The notes under the pieces were generated by a model that searched no databases, had not been told where the DNA came from, and saw nothing but the letters and a program-made list of their open reading frames with translations. Shown here in pieces: positions 19,150-28,639 of a stretch of 32,673 nt of DNA (positions are counted from its first letter, which is position 1; every line of letters begins with the position of its first letter). The stretch lies in the NCBI GenBank assembly GCA_035296625.1, contig DATHAO010000017.1, positions 1 through 32,673 on the forward strand, given 5' to 3'. Position numbers and translations under genes: made by a program. Source of the DNA: DATCLS01 sp035296625 (GTDB taxonomy: Bacteria > Actinomycetota > Acidimicrobiia > Acidimicrobiales > VFJN01).

Positions 19150-20370
19150 ATGGCCCGCGTCCCGTTCGACCTCGGGGCCTCCCGCCGGGGCCGGTCGCGC
19201 CTCGAGAGCCCGTTCCGGCTGCCCGACGAGCCGCGCATCGGCCGGCGTGAGGGCAACCTGTTCGGCCGCAAGACGGTGTCCGCCTGGCGGCACGTCGACC
19301 TCATGCTCATCGTGTGCGCCGGCGCCGTCTCCGCACTCGGGGCGCTGATGATCCTGTCGTCGACCCGGGGCACCGACCCGGACGCCTACGACCTGTCGTT
19401 CCTGCACCGCCAGCTGCTGTACGTAGGCATCGGCGTCGTCGCCATGGTGCTGGTCACGCTCGTCGACTACCGGCGACTGGGCGACTTCGCGTGGCTGCCC
19501 TACGCCCTCGTGCTGATCATGCTGGGTCTCGTCGTATCGTCCCTCGGCACCGAGCGACGGGGCGCCCAGGCCTGGTTCCAGATCGGCGAGTTCCAGCTGC
19601 AGCCGGCGGAGTTCGCCAAGGTGGCGGTCATCTTCGCCCTGGCGGTCCTGCTGGCCCGGTTCGAGCCGCCGATGGGCCTGCCACCCCTGGCGCTCGGCCT
19701 TGTGCTGTTGGGCGTGCCGGCCGGGCTCATCATGCTGCAGCCGGACCTGGGCACGACGCTCGTGTTCGTGGGCATCGCCATGGGGGTGCTGCTCATCGGC
19801 GGCGCCAAGGTGCGCCACATCGTCGTGCTCACCGCGCTCGGCGTGATCGTCGTGGTGGGCGTCCTCAACTCCGACGTGCTCGCGGACTACCAGCGCGACC
19901 GGCTGACCGTCTTCCTCGACCAGGACCAGGGCCTGCGCGAGGAGACCTACAACCTCAACCAGTCGAAGATCGCCGTCGGCTCGGGCGGGACGACCGGCAA
20001 GGGCCTGTTCGAGGGCACCCAGACGCGGCTGGGCAACGTGCCCGAGCAGCACACCGACTTCATCTTCACGGCGCTCGGCGAGGAGCTGGGGTTCGCAGGT
20101 TCCGCCACGCTCCTCGGCCTGTTCGCCCTCATGTCGCTGCGCGTGTGGCGCACGGCCCAGATAGCCGGCGACCGCCTGGGCACGCTCATCTGCGCGGGCG
20201 TGCTGTCGATGCTGGTGTTCCAGATCTTCCAGAACGTGGGCATGACCGTCGGGATCATGCCGATCACCGGCATCCCCCTGCCGTTCATGAGCTACGGGGG
20301 TTCGTCGGTCATCGCGTCGTGGCTGGCGCTGGGCCTCGTCCTGAACGTGCACATGCGCCGCTTCGACTGA
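19150..20370 (+). CDS. rodA: SEDS-family peptidoglycan glycosyltransferase RodA
   Basis: Polytopic membrane enzyme that polymerises lipid II into glycan strands, working with PBP2. 406 residues, about ten transmembrane helices after a ~48-residue Arg-rich cytoplasmic N-terminus. Family signatures: QLQPAEFAK (149-157), QPDLGTTL (197-204), NVPEQHTDFIFTALGEELGF (296-315), whose Asp303 is the likely catalytic Asp, and PITGIPLPFMSYGGSS near 376-391. It is called RodA rather than FtsW because it follows the PBP2 of the mre operon. Between the PBP2 stop and this ATG a 7-codon frame (19127-19150) overlaps both, which could allow reinitiation but may be chance. The gene lies at the 3' end of the operon. 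Confidence 0.94.
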   Translation: MARVPFDLGASRRGRSRLESPFRLPDEPRIGRREGNLFGRKTVSAWRHVDLMLIVCAGAVSALGALMILSSTRGTDPDAYDLSFLHRQLLYVGIGVVAMVLVTLVDYRRLGDFAWLPYALVLIMLGLVVSSLGTERRGAQAWFQIGEFQLQPAEFAKVAVIFALAVLLARFEPPMGLPPLALGLVLLGVPAGLIMLQPDLGTTLVFVGIAMGVLLIGGAKVRHIVVLTALGVIVVVGVLNSDVLADYQRDRLTVFLDQDQGLREETYNLNQSKIAVGSGGTTGKGLFEGTQTRLGNVPEQHTDFIFTALGEELGFAGSATLLGLFALMSLRVWRTAQIAGDRLGTLICAGVLSMLVFQIFQNVGMTVGIMPITGIPLPFMSYGGSSVIASWLALGLVLNVHMRRFD

Positions 20371-20441
20371 CGGCCTCCCCACAGAGGGTCACCGCCACGG
20401 GGGCCGGCCGGGTGGCTTCGATCCGGCGCGTTGATGGTAGG

Positions 20442-20447
20442 TACGCT
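20442..20447 (+). promoter_or_regulatory. Probable -10 box of FTR1 permease gene
   Basis: TACGCT ends 6 nt before ATG 20454, predicting a leaderless transcript. A weak TTCGAT (20417-20422) lies 19 nt upstream. A promoter here means the gene is not simply part of the mre operon. Confidence 0.5.
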
Positions 20448-20453
20448 GCACAC

Positions 20454-21317
20454 ATGGAAGCAGCCATGCTCATCATGGTGCGTGAAGGGTTCGAGGCAGC
20501 GCTCATCGTCGCGATCGTGTTCGCATACCTGCGGCGCATCGGGCGCCTCGACCTGTCCCGGGCCGTGTGGCAGGGGGTTGCCTCCGCCGTGGCGGCCGCC
20601 GTCGCCGTCGGGGTCGTCGTGCGGCTCACGGCCGGGGCACTGGAGGGTGAGGCCCGGATGCGGGCCTTCGCCACCATCTCGGCCGTCGCCGCCGTGGTCC
20701 TCACGTGGATGATCTTCTGGATGCGCCGCCAGAGCCGGCTGATCAAGGGGGATCTCGAGCACCGGGTCGACGCCGCCGTGCAGGCCGCCAACACCCGCCG
20801 GGCCATCGCCGGCGTGGCCCTCGTCGCGGTGCTGCGCGAGGGCATCGAAGCCGTGCTGTTCCTGGTCGCCGCAGGCACGGAGGACTCGGGCACGGCGGTC
20901 GTCACCGGGGCGCTGATCGGCCTCGGCATCGCCACGGTCCTGGCCTACGGCGTCTACCTCGGCGGCCGCACGATCCCGCTGCGCGCGTTCTTCACGGTGA
21001 CCGGCCTGGTGCTCATCGTCTTCGCCGCCGGACTGGTGGCCAGAACCATGCTGTTCCTGCAGATATCGGGTGACCTCGGCTCCTACGACCTCAACGGCGT
21101 CTACGACCTGACCTCGGTGCGGTGGCTGACCCAGGACAGCGAGGTCGGCAAGTTCCTCGCCGCCATGTTCGGATGGGACCCGCGCCCCTCGATCGAGCAG
21201 GTCGTCGGCTGGCTCGTCTTCGTCGTGCCGGTGACGTACCTGTTCCTGCGGACGCCCCAGCCGTCCCGCCCGTCGCAGCCGTCGTCCCGACCGGCGATGG
21301 CGGAACACCCCGTCTGA
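20454..21317 (+). CDS. FTR1-family (EfeU-like) iron permease
   Basis: Membrane permease of the FTR1/EfeU high-affinity iron family. 287 residues with about seven transmembrane helices. The two family-defining REGxE motifs are present: REGFE (10-14) and REGIE (128-132), in helices 1 and 4. The start is fixed by TACGCT 6 nt upstream and by the first REGxE lying immediately after it; longer frames extending into rodA are shadows. The tail is a short Pro/Ser-rich cytoplasmic or extracellular segment. Usual partners of bacterial FTR1 (the EfeO-type cupredoxin/M75 protein and the EfeB peroxidase) are not nearby, so its electron or iron donor is unknown. It separates rodA from the radical SAM pair and looks like an insertion in the conserved order. 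Confidence 0.88.
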   Translation: MEAAMLIMVREGFEAALIVAIVFAYLRRIGRLDLSRAVWQGVASAVAAAVAVGVVVRLTAGALEGEARMRAFATISAVAAVVLTWMIFWMRRQSRLIKGDLEHRVDAAVQAANTRRAIAGVALVAVLREGIEAVLFLVAAGTEDSGTAVVTGALIGLGIATVLAYGVYLGGRTIPLRAFFTVTGLVLIVFAAGLVARTMLFLQISGDLGSYDLNGVYDLTSVRWLTQDSEVGKFLAAMFGWDPRPSIEQVVGWLVFVVPVTYLFLRTPQPSRPSQPSSRPAMAEHPV

Positions 21318-21320
21318 TCG

Positions 21321-21336
21321 GAGCGTCGCCACGCTC
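21321..21336. terminator. Small hairpin after the FTR1 gene
   Basis: GAGCGT-CGCC-ACGCTC forms a 6-bp stem with a 4-nt loop, 3 nt after the permease stop and just before the next promoter. No T-run follows. Confidence 0.4.
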
Positions 21337-21366
21337 TGTGGTTCGGGTCGCACGGGGAACGCCCGC

Positions 21367-21372
21367 TACCCT
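21367..21372 (+). promoter_or_regulatory. Probable -10 box of radical SAM gene
   Basis: TACCCT ends 11 nt before ATG 21384. TTCGGG (21342-21347) 19 nt upstream is a possible -35. There is no Shine-Dalgarno site, so the leader would be only a few bases or absent. Confidence 0.45.
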
Positions 21373-21383
21373 GGCGTCTTGAC

Positions 21384-23338
<1,955 letters not shown>

Positions 23339-23342
<4 letters not shown>

Positions 23343-24091
23343 GCGGAGACCGCCTGCGCGTCCGCTTCTCGAAGCACGGCAAGATCCGATTCACCAGCCA
23401 CCGCGACGTGGCGCGCATCTGGGAGCGCAGCCTGCGCCGGGCCCAGATCCCCGTCGCCTACACCGAGGGCTTCTCGCCCCGGCCCAAGCTGAGCTTCGGG
23501 CTGGCGCTGTCGACGGGCTACGAGTCCCGCGGCGAGTACCTCGACGTGGCGCTCCGCGAGGGCGACGAACTCATCGAACCCGACGAGATCGCCCGGCGCG
23601 TCGCGCCCGGCCTGCCGATCGGTCTCGACGTGCAGGTCGTGGCCCGGCTCGAGGCGGGTGCCGACTCGCTGCAGCAGACCGTCACGAGCTGCACCTGGCA
23701 CCTCGAGATCGGCGACGTCGGCCCTGACGCCGTGGCGGCGGCCATCGAGGCCGCCCTCGCCGCCGACGCACTACCCCTGACACGCGATCGCAAGGGCCAG
23801 ACCGTCACCGACGACGTCCGGCCCGCCATCCTCACCGCCCGCGTCGTCGAGCCCGCCAACGACGGCGGCTCGGCGGTCGGCACGACCGTCGAGGCGGAGC
23901 TGGCAACCCAGCCCCGTGCCCTGCGGCCGGCCGAGCTGGTCGGGGCGATCGCTCCACCCGAACCCGCATGGACGCTGGTCCGGGTCACCAGGATCAACCA
24001 ATGGACTCGGGCCGGCGGCGCCCGGCGGGAGGTCATCCCCCTCCCCCCGGCAGCGACGCGGGCCCCGCACGCGGAGGCGCGTGCGTCATGA
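23339..24091 (+). CDS. TIGR03936/DUF2344 radical SAM-linked protein
   Basis: 250 residues from GTG 23339, which overlaps the stop of the radical SAM gene by 4 bases. The N-terminal half carries the family pattern: RVRFSKHGKIRFTSHRDV, then WERSLRRAQIPVAYTEGFSPRPKLSFGLAL with a following GYESRGEYLDV. The C-terminal third is less conserved and ends in a Pro/Ala-rich tail. Its function is unknown; across bacteria the family is found beside or fused to the B12-binding radical SAM protein, so it is probably a substrate-binding or accessory subunit. The RNase E/G gene starts 15 bases after the stop, so all three are likely in one transcript. Frames beginning further upstream are shadows of the radical SAM gene. 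Confidence 0.88.
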
Positions 24092-24106
24092 GAAGGGAAC
24101 TACGCG

Positions 24107-27100
24107 ATGTCCGACACAGATGTCCCCGGCGGTGCGGAGGCGCCCCAGCCCGTCACTGACACGACGGCGACCCCCGCTGACCCGGCCGACGTCGGAACGT
24201 CCGCCGGCAACAGCACCCACCCACTGAGCGAGGGCCAGCGCGGCTCCGATGACCCGCGCCCCGCCGCCGGGAACGGCGCATCGGATGTGTCCGGCGCGTC
24301 CGGTCCTCCCAACCGCAGCGGTCCCGCCGCGGCCGCCACTCCGCCAGGGGTGCCGGCCGCCTCGGGTCCTGGCGCCGAGGTTGCCGAGCCGGCCGCGGCG
24401 CCTCGGGTCGCGCCCCGTCCTGTGGCCGAGGTTGCCGAGGCAACCGCGCCGGCCGGCACCCGTCGCCGCACGACGGCCACGGACGCGGATGCAGCGGCGG
24501 GCGGCTCGGACGCGCCGGCGACCGACGCGCCCGCCAGCAAGGAAGCCTCGCCGATCGACCGCCCGGACGGGCCGGCGACGGACGCGCCGACCGCCTCGAC
24601 GCCGGCCGACGCCGGGTCGGCCGGATCGGCCGGGGGCGATGCCGGTTCGACGGCACGCGCCGGGGGCGATGCCCGTCCGGGCCGGGCGGGCGACGAGGGC
24701 GACGCCCCGGCCCGCAAGCCCCGGCGGCGGGGCTCCCGCGGTGGGCGCAAGCGCAACAAGCCCCGTCCCGCCACGGCCGAGGGTGAGGCCGGCCGGACCG
24801 GTGACCCCGCGGGGGAGCGCGACGAGCGCCCCGCCGCCGAGGGTCACGACGCCGCTCGGGCCGGCAAGGGACGCAACGGCGCCGGCCGCGGCAACGGCCG
24901 CACCGGTGCAGGTCGCGCCGCCGCCGCGGGCCCGGGGCGGGCGGACGCCGCCACGGCCGCTGCGCCGGAGGGCGACAGCGCTGCGGGCGTCGGGACGGAG
25001 GGCGAGCCTGCCACGCCCGCGGAGCGGGCCGACGCCGCCGCGGGCCCCGGGCGCGCGGACGCCGCCACGGCCGCTGGCCCGGAGGGCGACAGCGCTGCGG
25101 GCGTCGGGACGGACAGCGAGCGTGCCACGCCCGCCGAGCGGGCCGACGCCCCCGCGGGCGCCGAGCGGGCGGACGCCGCCACAGCGGCTGGGCCGGAGGG
25201 CGACAGCGCTGCGGGCGTCGGGACGGATAGCGAGCGCGCTCGGGCCGCTGGGCCGGTGCGCGACAGCGCTGCGGGCGTCGGGACGGATAGCGAGCGCGCC
25301 GGGGCCGCCGAGCGGGAAGCTGGGAGCCCTGCGCCCGCCGAGCGCATGGACGACGCCGCCACCCGCGGCGGGTCCGGCGACGACCTGCCCATGGCCGCGG
25401 TCACCGGCGCCGCCGTCACGGGCGCGGACGCCGGCGACGCGGCGTCGCCCGCCGACGCCACCACCGGCGACGCGGCGTCGCCGGCCGACGCCACCACCGG
25501 CGCCACGACCGACGTTGCGACCGGCGCCACGGCCGACGCCACGGCCGACGCCACCACCGGCCGCGATGCCGGTGAGGGCCGCGGTCGCCGGCGCCGCGGG
25601 CGCGGCGGATCCCGGGGTGGTGACGGCAACGCCACGGCCGTCGACGAGGGCGGCGAGCCCGAGTTGCCCGAGCGCCACCGCGAGGGCCGCGCCTCGGTGG
25701 CCGCGGCCGCCAAGGCCCTGGTGCCGAAGATCCCGCCGCCCCGCAAGCCCAAGATCGGTGACACGATCCCGGCCCCCACGCTGCGCGACGACGCCAAGGA
25801 CGGGGCCAACGGCAAGGGCGACACCGGTCGTGGCGCCCCAGGGGACGGCAGAAAGAAGCGCCGTCGTCGCAAGGGCCGGGGCGCGGGCGAGCCCGCCGAG
25901 CCGGTCGAGGCGCTGCTGCCCGCTGGCGTCGAGCTCGACGATGCGGCGCTCGAGCGCCGCAAGGGCCGGGAACGCAAGGGCCGCCCGGTCGGCCGGTACT
26001 CGATGTGCGTGCACCTGAGCGAGAAGGCCACGCAGATCGCCGTGCTCGAAGGACGGGCGCTGATCGAGCACTACGTGTCGCGGCCGTCCGACGACGTCGC
26101 ACAGATCCACGGCAACGTCTACCTGGGCCGTGTACAGAACGTGCTGCCCGGCATGGAGGCGGCCTTCGTCGACATCGGCACGCCGAAGAACGCCGTGCTC
26201 TACCGGGGCGACGTCCACTACGACCAGGAGGACGTCGAGCGCAAGGGCCAGCAGCTCCGCATCGAGCAGATGCTGAAGGGTGGCCAGTCGATCATCTGCC
26301 AGGTCACGAAGAATCCGATCGGTGCGAAGGGGGCCCGCCTCACCCAGGAGGTGTCGCTGCCCGGCCGGTTCGTCGTGCTCATCCCCAACTCGTCGACCTA
26401 CGGCATCTCGAAGCGCCTGGCCGACGAGGAGCGCAAGCGGCTGCGCACGATCCTCGACAAGGTCAAGCCCGCCCAGCACGGCATCATCGTCCGCACGGCG
26501 GCGCAGAACGTGACCAGCGAGGAGATCGAGGACGACGTCCTCCGCCTCGCCCGTCAGTGGCAGCAGATCGAGGCCCTGGCCAAGCGCTCGAAGGCGCCGG
26601 CGCTGCTCTACCGCGAGCCCGACATGGCGGTCCGGGTCATCCGCGAGGAGTTCAACCAGGACTACCGCAACGTCGCCATCGACGACCCGCAGCTGTACGA
26701 GGCCGTGCGCGACTACGTGACCTCGATCAGCCCCGAGCTGGCAGACCGCGTCGAGTTCTACGACCCGGCCAAGGAGCAGCTGCCCATCTACGAGCGCTAC
26801 CACGTGCACGAGCAGCTGCACCGGGCGCTCGACCGCAAGGTGTGGTTGCCCTCGGGCGGGTCGCTCATCATCGAGCACACCGAGGCGCTGACGGTCATCG
26901 ACGTGAACACGGGCAAGAACGTCGGCCGCTCGAACCTCGAGGAGACGGTCTACAAGAACAACGTGGAGGCGGCGGTCGAGATCGCCCGACAGCTGCGCCT
27001 GCGCGACATCGGCGGCATCATCGTCATCGACTTCATCGACATGGAGCGGCGCGACAACCGCGACGAGGTCGTGCGGATCTTCCGCGACGCCCTCTCCCGC

Positions 27101-27259
27101 GACAAGACGCGGACGCAGGTCTTCGAGATCAGCGAGCTCGGCCTGTGCGAGATGACGCGCAAGCGCATCGGCGAGGGCCTCCTCGAATCGTTCGCCGTGC
27201 CGTGCCCCGAGTGCGAGGGACGGGGCGTGCGCTTCGACGAGGAGCTGCTTCCCGACTGA
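24107..27259 (+). CDS. rne: Ribonuclease E/G with long repetitive N-terminal extension
   Basis: Endoribonuclease for mRNA decay and rRNA/tRNA processing. 1050 residues. The catalytic core is C-terminal, from about 627: an S1-type RNA-binding start (NVYLGRVQNVLPGMEAAFVDIG), the DVNTGKN motif with catalytic Asp932, and IIVIDFIDM with Asp975. The CPECEGRG zinc-link (Cys1033, Cys1036) lies almost at the end. Residues 1-620 are low-complexity (Ala/Asp/Gly/Thr/Pro), with 38-, 20- and 11-residue repeats and three Arg/Lys/Gly-rich patches (about 201-220, 490-508, 580-596) that probably bind RNA. Unlike the E. coli enzyme the disordered part is N-terminal. ATG 24107 has AAGGGA (24093-24098) 8 nt upstream. 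The 3' end is duplicated just after the stop. Confidence 0.95.
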   Translation: MSDTDVPGGAEAPQPVTDTTATPADPADVGTSAGNSTHPLSEGQRGSDDPRPAAGNGASDVSGASGPPNRSGPAAAATPPGVPAASGPGAEVAEPAAAPRVAPRPVAEVAEATAPAGTRRRTTATDADAAAGGSDAPATDAPASKEASPIDRPDGPATDAPTASTPADAGSAGSAGGDAGSTARAGGDARPGRAGDEGDAPARKPRRRGSRGGRKRNKPRPATAEGEAGRTGDPAGERDERPAAEGHDAARAGKGRNGAGRGNGRTGAGRAAAAGPGRADAATAAAPEGDSAAGVGTEGEPATPAERADAAAGPGRADAATAAGPEGDSAAGVGTDSERATPAERADAPAGAERADAATAAGPEGDSAAGVGTDSERARAAGPVRDSAAGVGTDSERAGAAEREAGSPAPAERMDDAATRGGSGDDLPMAAVTGAAVTGADAGDAASPADATTGDAASPADATTGATTDVATGATADATADATTGRDAGEGRGRRRRGRGGSRGGDGNATAVDEGGEPELPERHREGRASVAAAAKALVPKIPPPRKPKIGDTIPAPTLRDDAKDGANGKGDTGRGAPGDGRKKRRRRKGRGAGEPAEPVEALLPAGVELDDAALERRKGRERKGRPVGRYSMCVHLSEKATQIAVLEGRALIEHYVSRPSDDVAQIHGNVYLGRVQNVLPGMEAAFVDIGTPKNAVLYRGDVHYDQEDVERKGQQLRIEQMLKGGQSIICQVTKNPIGAKGARLTQEVSLPGRFVVLIPNSSTYGISKRLADEERKRLRTILDKVKPAQHGIIVRTAAQNVTSEEIEDDVLRLARQWQQIEALAKRSKAPALLYREPDMAVRVIREEFNQDYRNVAIDDPQLYEAVRDYVTSISPELADRVEFYDPAKEQLPIYERYHVHEQLHRALDRKVWLPSGGSLIIEHTEALTVIDVNTGKNVGRSNLEETVYKNNVEAAVEIARQLRLRDIGGIIVIDFIDMERRDNRDEVVRIFRDALSRDKTRTQVFEISELGLCEMTRKRIGEGLLESFAVPCPECEGRGVRFDEELLPD
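24941..25299 (+). repeat. Tandem repeats inside the RNase E/G gene (114-bp and 60-bp units)
   Basis: Near-identical 114-bp units begin at 24941, 25055 and 25169 (the third incomplete). They encode 38-residue repeats from residue 279 with the core EGDSAAGVGT followed by ATPAERADA. Then 25201-25239 and 25261-25299 are identical, a 60-bp period. All units are multiples of three, so the frame is kept. Confidence 0.85.
25436..25501 (+). repeat. 33-bp tandem duplication inside the RNase E/G gene
   Basis: Two 33-bp copies (25436-25468, 25469-25501) differing at one base encode DAASPADATTG twice from residue 444. They are followed by shorter ADAT/GAT-type repeats. Confidence 0.8.
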
Positions 27260-27288
27260 CGTAGACGAGCTGCTTCCCGACTGACGTA
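27242..27288 (+). repeat. Tandem duplication of the RNase E/G gene end, including the stop codon
   Basis: The same 22 bases occur at 27242-27263 and 27267-27288, 25 bp apart. The first copy encodes the last residues and TGA of the RNase gene; the second lies in the intergenic region and repeats those codons and the stop. Confidence 0.9.
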
Positions 27289-27316
27289 CGGATGGCCCGT
27301 GAGGGAGGATGAGCCC

Positions 27317-27853
27317 ATGTCCGACCTGGTGCCCGACGCCCAGCCCGAACGAGCGCCCGTGCCCGGAGCCGACGGCCTCGTGGCGCGGCGCGCGGTGCGC
27401 GTGTCCGACGCCGAGCGCAACGCCGTGGTCGACGAGCTCCGGCTGCACTACGGGGCCGGCCGGCTCGAGATGGCCGAATTCGAGGAGCGGACCCGCGCGG
27501 CGCTGTCGGCCCGGGTCCGCGGCGACCTCCAGCCCCTGCTCGACGACCTGCCAGACCTGACCCCGGCGCCGCCGCCGACCTCGGGGCCGCCGGTGCGCCC
27601 CAGGCCCGTGAAGGACAACGCGCTGCTGGCCTCGCCGGCGTTCCGCATCCACCTCTACACCTGGCTGGTGCTCACGGCCTTCTTCGTCGTGATCTGGGCG
27701 GCGACCAACGCGGCGGGGGCAGGGTCCCCGTTCTGGCCGATCTTCCCGATCGCCGGCATCGGTCTCACGGTCGGCCTGCACGCCGCGGTCCGCAAGGGCG
27801 TCGAACTGCCCGACGTCTCCCCGCGCAGCGGCCACCACCACCCCGGTCGCTGA
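27317..27853 (+). CDS. DUF1707 and 2TM-domain membrane protein
   Basis: 178 residues. An N-terminal DUF1707 domain (about 33-88: RVSDAERNAVVDELRLHYGAGRLEMAEFEERT ... DLQPLLDDLP, quoted in pieces) is followed by a Pro-rich linker and two transmembrane helices (about 119-137 and 146-163). The cytoplasmic tail ends in a His-rich stretch. DUF1707 proteins are common in actinobacteria; some are proposed to act in envelope or signalling functions, but no role is assigned here. ATG 27317 has a good Shine-Dalgarno GGGAGG (27303-27308) 8 nt upstream, so the longer GTG 27299 frame is rejected. It sits between the RNase E/G gene and rplU and is followed by a strong hairpin. Confidence 0.8.
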   Translation: MSDLVPDAQPERAPVPGADGLVARRAVRVSDAERNAVVDELRLHYGAGRLEMAEFEERTRAALSARVRGDLQPLLDDLPDLTPAPPPTSGPPVRPRPVKDNALLASPAFRIHLYTWLVLTAFFVVIWAATNAAGAGSPFWPIFPIAGIGLTVGLHAAVRKGVELPDVSPRSGHHHPGR

Positions 27854-27858
27854 CCGTT

Positions 27859-27912
27859 CACACGCCGGGGCTCAGGCGCACGGCCCGAGGCCGGCACCGG
27901 CCGGGGCGTGTG
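27859..27912. terminator. Two-part hairpin between DUF1707 gene and rplU
   Basis: An outer 8-bp stem CACACGCC (27859-27866) pairs with GGCGTGTG (27905-27912). Inside it, GGCCGG-CA-CCGGCC (27889-27902) makes a second stem. It starts 5 nt after the DUF1707 stop and ends before the rplU promoter, as expected of a terminator. Confidence 0.55.
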
Positions 27913-27934
27913 GCGGGAGGTCCTGGTGTACGGG

Positions 27935-27940
27935 TAGGCT
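27935..27940 (+). promoter_or_regulatory. Probable -10 box of rplU-rpmA
   Basis: TAGGCT, 55 nt before the rplU ATG and just upstream of the foldable leader. Initiation near 27947 or slightly earlier would include most of that leader. No clear -35 is seen. Confidence 0.5.
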
Positions 27941-27942
27941 GG

Positions 27943-27984
27943 CTCGTCCCCTGAAGTTCCCGCGCCCAGTGGCGCGCCGACGAG
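27943..27984 (+). promoter_or_regulatory. Candidate structured leader of rplU (possible L21 autoregulation)
   Basis: CTCGTC (27943-27948) pairs with GACGAG (27979-27984), and inside it CGCGCC-CAGT-GGCGCG (27961-27976) forms a 6-bp hairpin. The two nested stems with a 12-nt internal strand (CCCTGAAGTTCC) lie 11 nt before the rplU ATG. Ribosomal protein leaders often fold to bind their own product. I cannot match this to a named motif. Confidence 0.4.
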
Positions 27985-27995
27985 GCTGATCGCAC

Positions 27996-28301
27996 ATGTA
28001 CGCAGTCATCAAGACCGGTGGGAAGCAGTACCGGGTCGAGCAGGGCCAGACCCTCCAGGTCGAGAAGCTGGCCGACACCGACCGGGTCGAGCTCACGCCC
28101 GTGCTGCTGGTCGACGGGTCCACCGTGCTCGCCACGGCCGACGACCTGCGCGGCGCCACCGTGTCCGCCCGGGTGGTCGGCGAGGCCAAGGGCCCCAAGA
28201 TCACCGGCTTGACCTACAAGAACAAGACGAACAGCCGGAAGCGCTGGGGTCACCGCCAGCACTACTCGACCATCGAGATCACCGGCATCTCCAAGGGCTG
28301 A
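27996..28301 (+). CDS. rplU: 50S ribosomal protein L21 (bL21)
   Basis: Large-subunit protein that binds 23S rRNA. 101 residues, normal length, with the typical start MYAVIKTGGKQYRVEQGQTL and the C-terminal RNA-binding segment KNKTNSRKRWGHRQHYSTIEI. The ATG is fixed by the conserved N-terminus; the upstream region is a foldable leader rather than a strong Shine-Dalgarno site. It is cotranscribed with rpmA, 13 bases downstream. The rne-(x)-rplU-rpmA-obg order is common in actinobacteria. Confidence 0.98.
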   Translation: MYAVIKTGGKQYRVEQGQTLQVEKLADTDRVELTPVLLVDGSTVLATADDLRGATVSARVVGEAKGPKITGLTYKNKTNSRKRWGHRQHYSTIEITGISKG

Positions 28302-28314
28302 GGAGGCCGACGAC

Positions 28315-28569
28315 ATGTCCAAGACAAAGGGCGCCGGCTCCACCAAGAACGGCCGCGACTCCCACTCCAAGCGACTGGGCGTCAAGGTGTACGACGGCAC
28401 GCTCGTCAACGCCGGCACGATCATCGTGCGCCAGCGCGGTACCCGTTTCCACCCCGGCGAGAACGTGGGCATCGGCGGCGACGACACGCTCTTCGCCCGT
28501 GCCACCGGCCGGGTGAAGTTCGGCCAGCGCAAGGGTCGCAAGCTCGTCGACATCCTTCCGGGCGACTGA
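28315..28569 (+). CDS. rpmA: 50S ribosomal protein L27 (bL27)
   Basis: Large-subunit protein whose N-terminus reaches towards the peptidyl-transferase centre. 84 residues beginning MSKTKGAGSTKNGRDSHSKR, with GVKVYDGTLVNAGTIIVRQRGTRFHPG after it (quoted only as residues 22-48), the family's usual pattern. There is no cleavable N-terminal extension of the kind seen in Firmicutes. The Shine-Dalgarno site AGGAGG (28301-28306) overlaps the rplU stop and lies 8 nt before the ATG. A perfect 12-bp hairpin follows the stop. Confidence 0.98.
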   Translation: MSKTKGAGSTKNGRDSHSKRLGVKVYDGTLVNAGTIIVRQRGTRFHPGENVGIGGDDTLFARATGRVKFGQRKGRKLVDILPGD

Positions 28570-28587
28570 TCACGGTCTGAGGTCGCA

Positions 28588-28614
28588 GCGGGGCGTGCGT
28601 TTCGCACGCCCCGC
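28588..28614. terminator. Perfect 12-bp hairpin after rpmA
   Basis: GCGGGGCGTGCG (28588-28599) and CGCACGCCCCGC (28603-28614) pair completely around a TTT loop, 18 nt after the rpmA stop. No T-run follows. It is the strongest simple stem in the window and probably ends the rplU-rpmA transcript. It also argues against any obgE start at 28595, which would lie inside the stem. Confidence 0.75.
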
Positions 28615-28624
28615 CGCGCGCCGT

Positions 28625-28630
28625 CATACT
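28625..28630 (+). promoter_or_regulatory. Probable -10 box of obgE
   Basis: CATACT ends 9 nt before GTG 28640 and lies 10 nt downstream of the rpmA hairpin. With no Shine-Dalgarno site present, a leaderless mRNA is likely. Confidence 0.45.
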
Positions 28631-28639
28631 CGTCTCCTG

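Noticed and set aside
19127..19150. Seven-codon ORF bridging PBP2 and rodA (overlaps both)
   Set aside because: Too short and without its own ribosome-binding site; mentioned only as possible reinitiation spacing.
17095..20382. Long - strand open frame opposite PBP2 and rodA
   Set aside because: A codon-bias shadow without recognisable domains, spanning two confirmed genes.
24941..25299. Repeat array considered as a CRISPR
   Set aside because: Units are contiguous, in frame and coding, without unique spacers, and no cas gene is present.
24086..27841. Very long open frame on the - strand opposite the RNase E/G and DUF1707 genes
   Set aside because: High GC makes antisense frames stay open. 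The protein is low-complexity with no family features, and the + strand genes have catalytic motifs.
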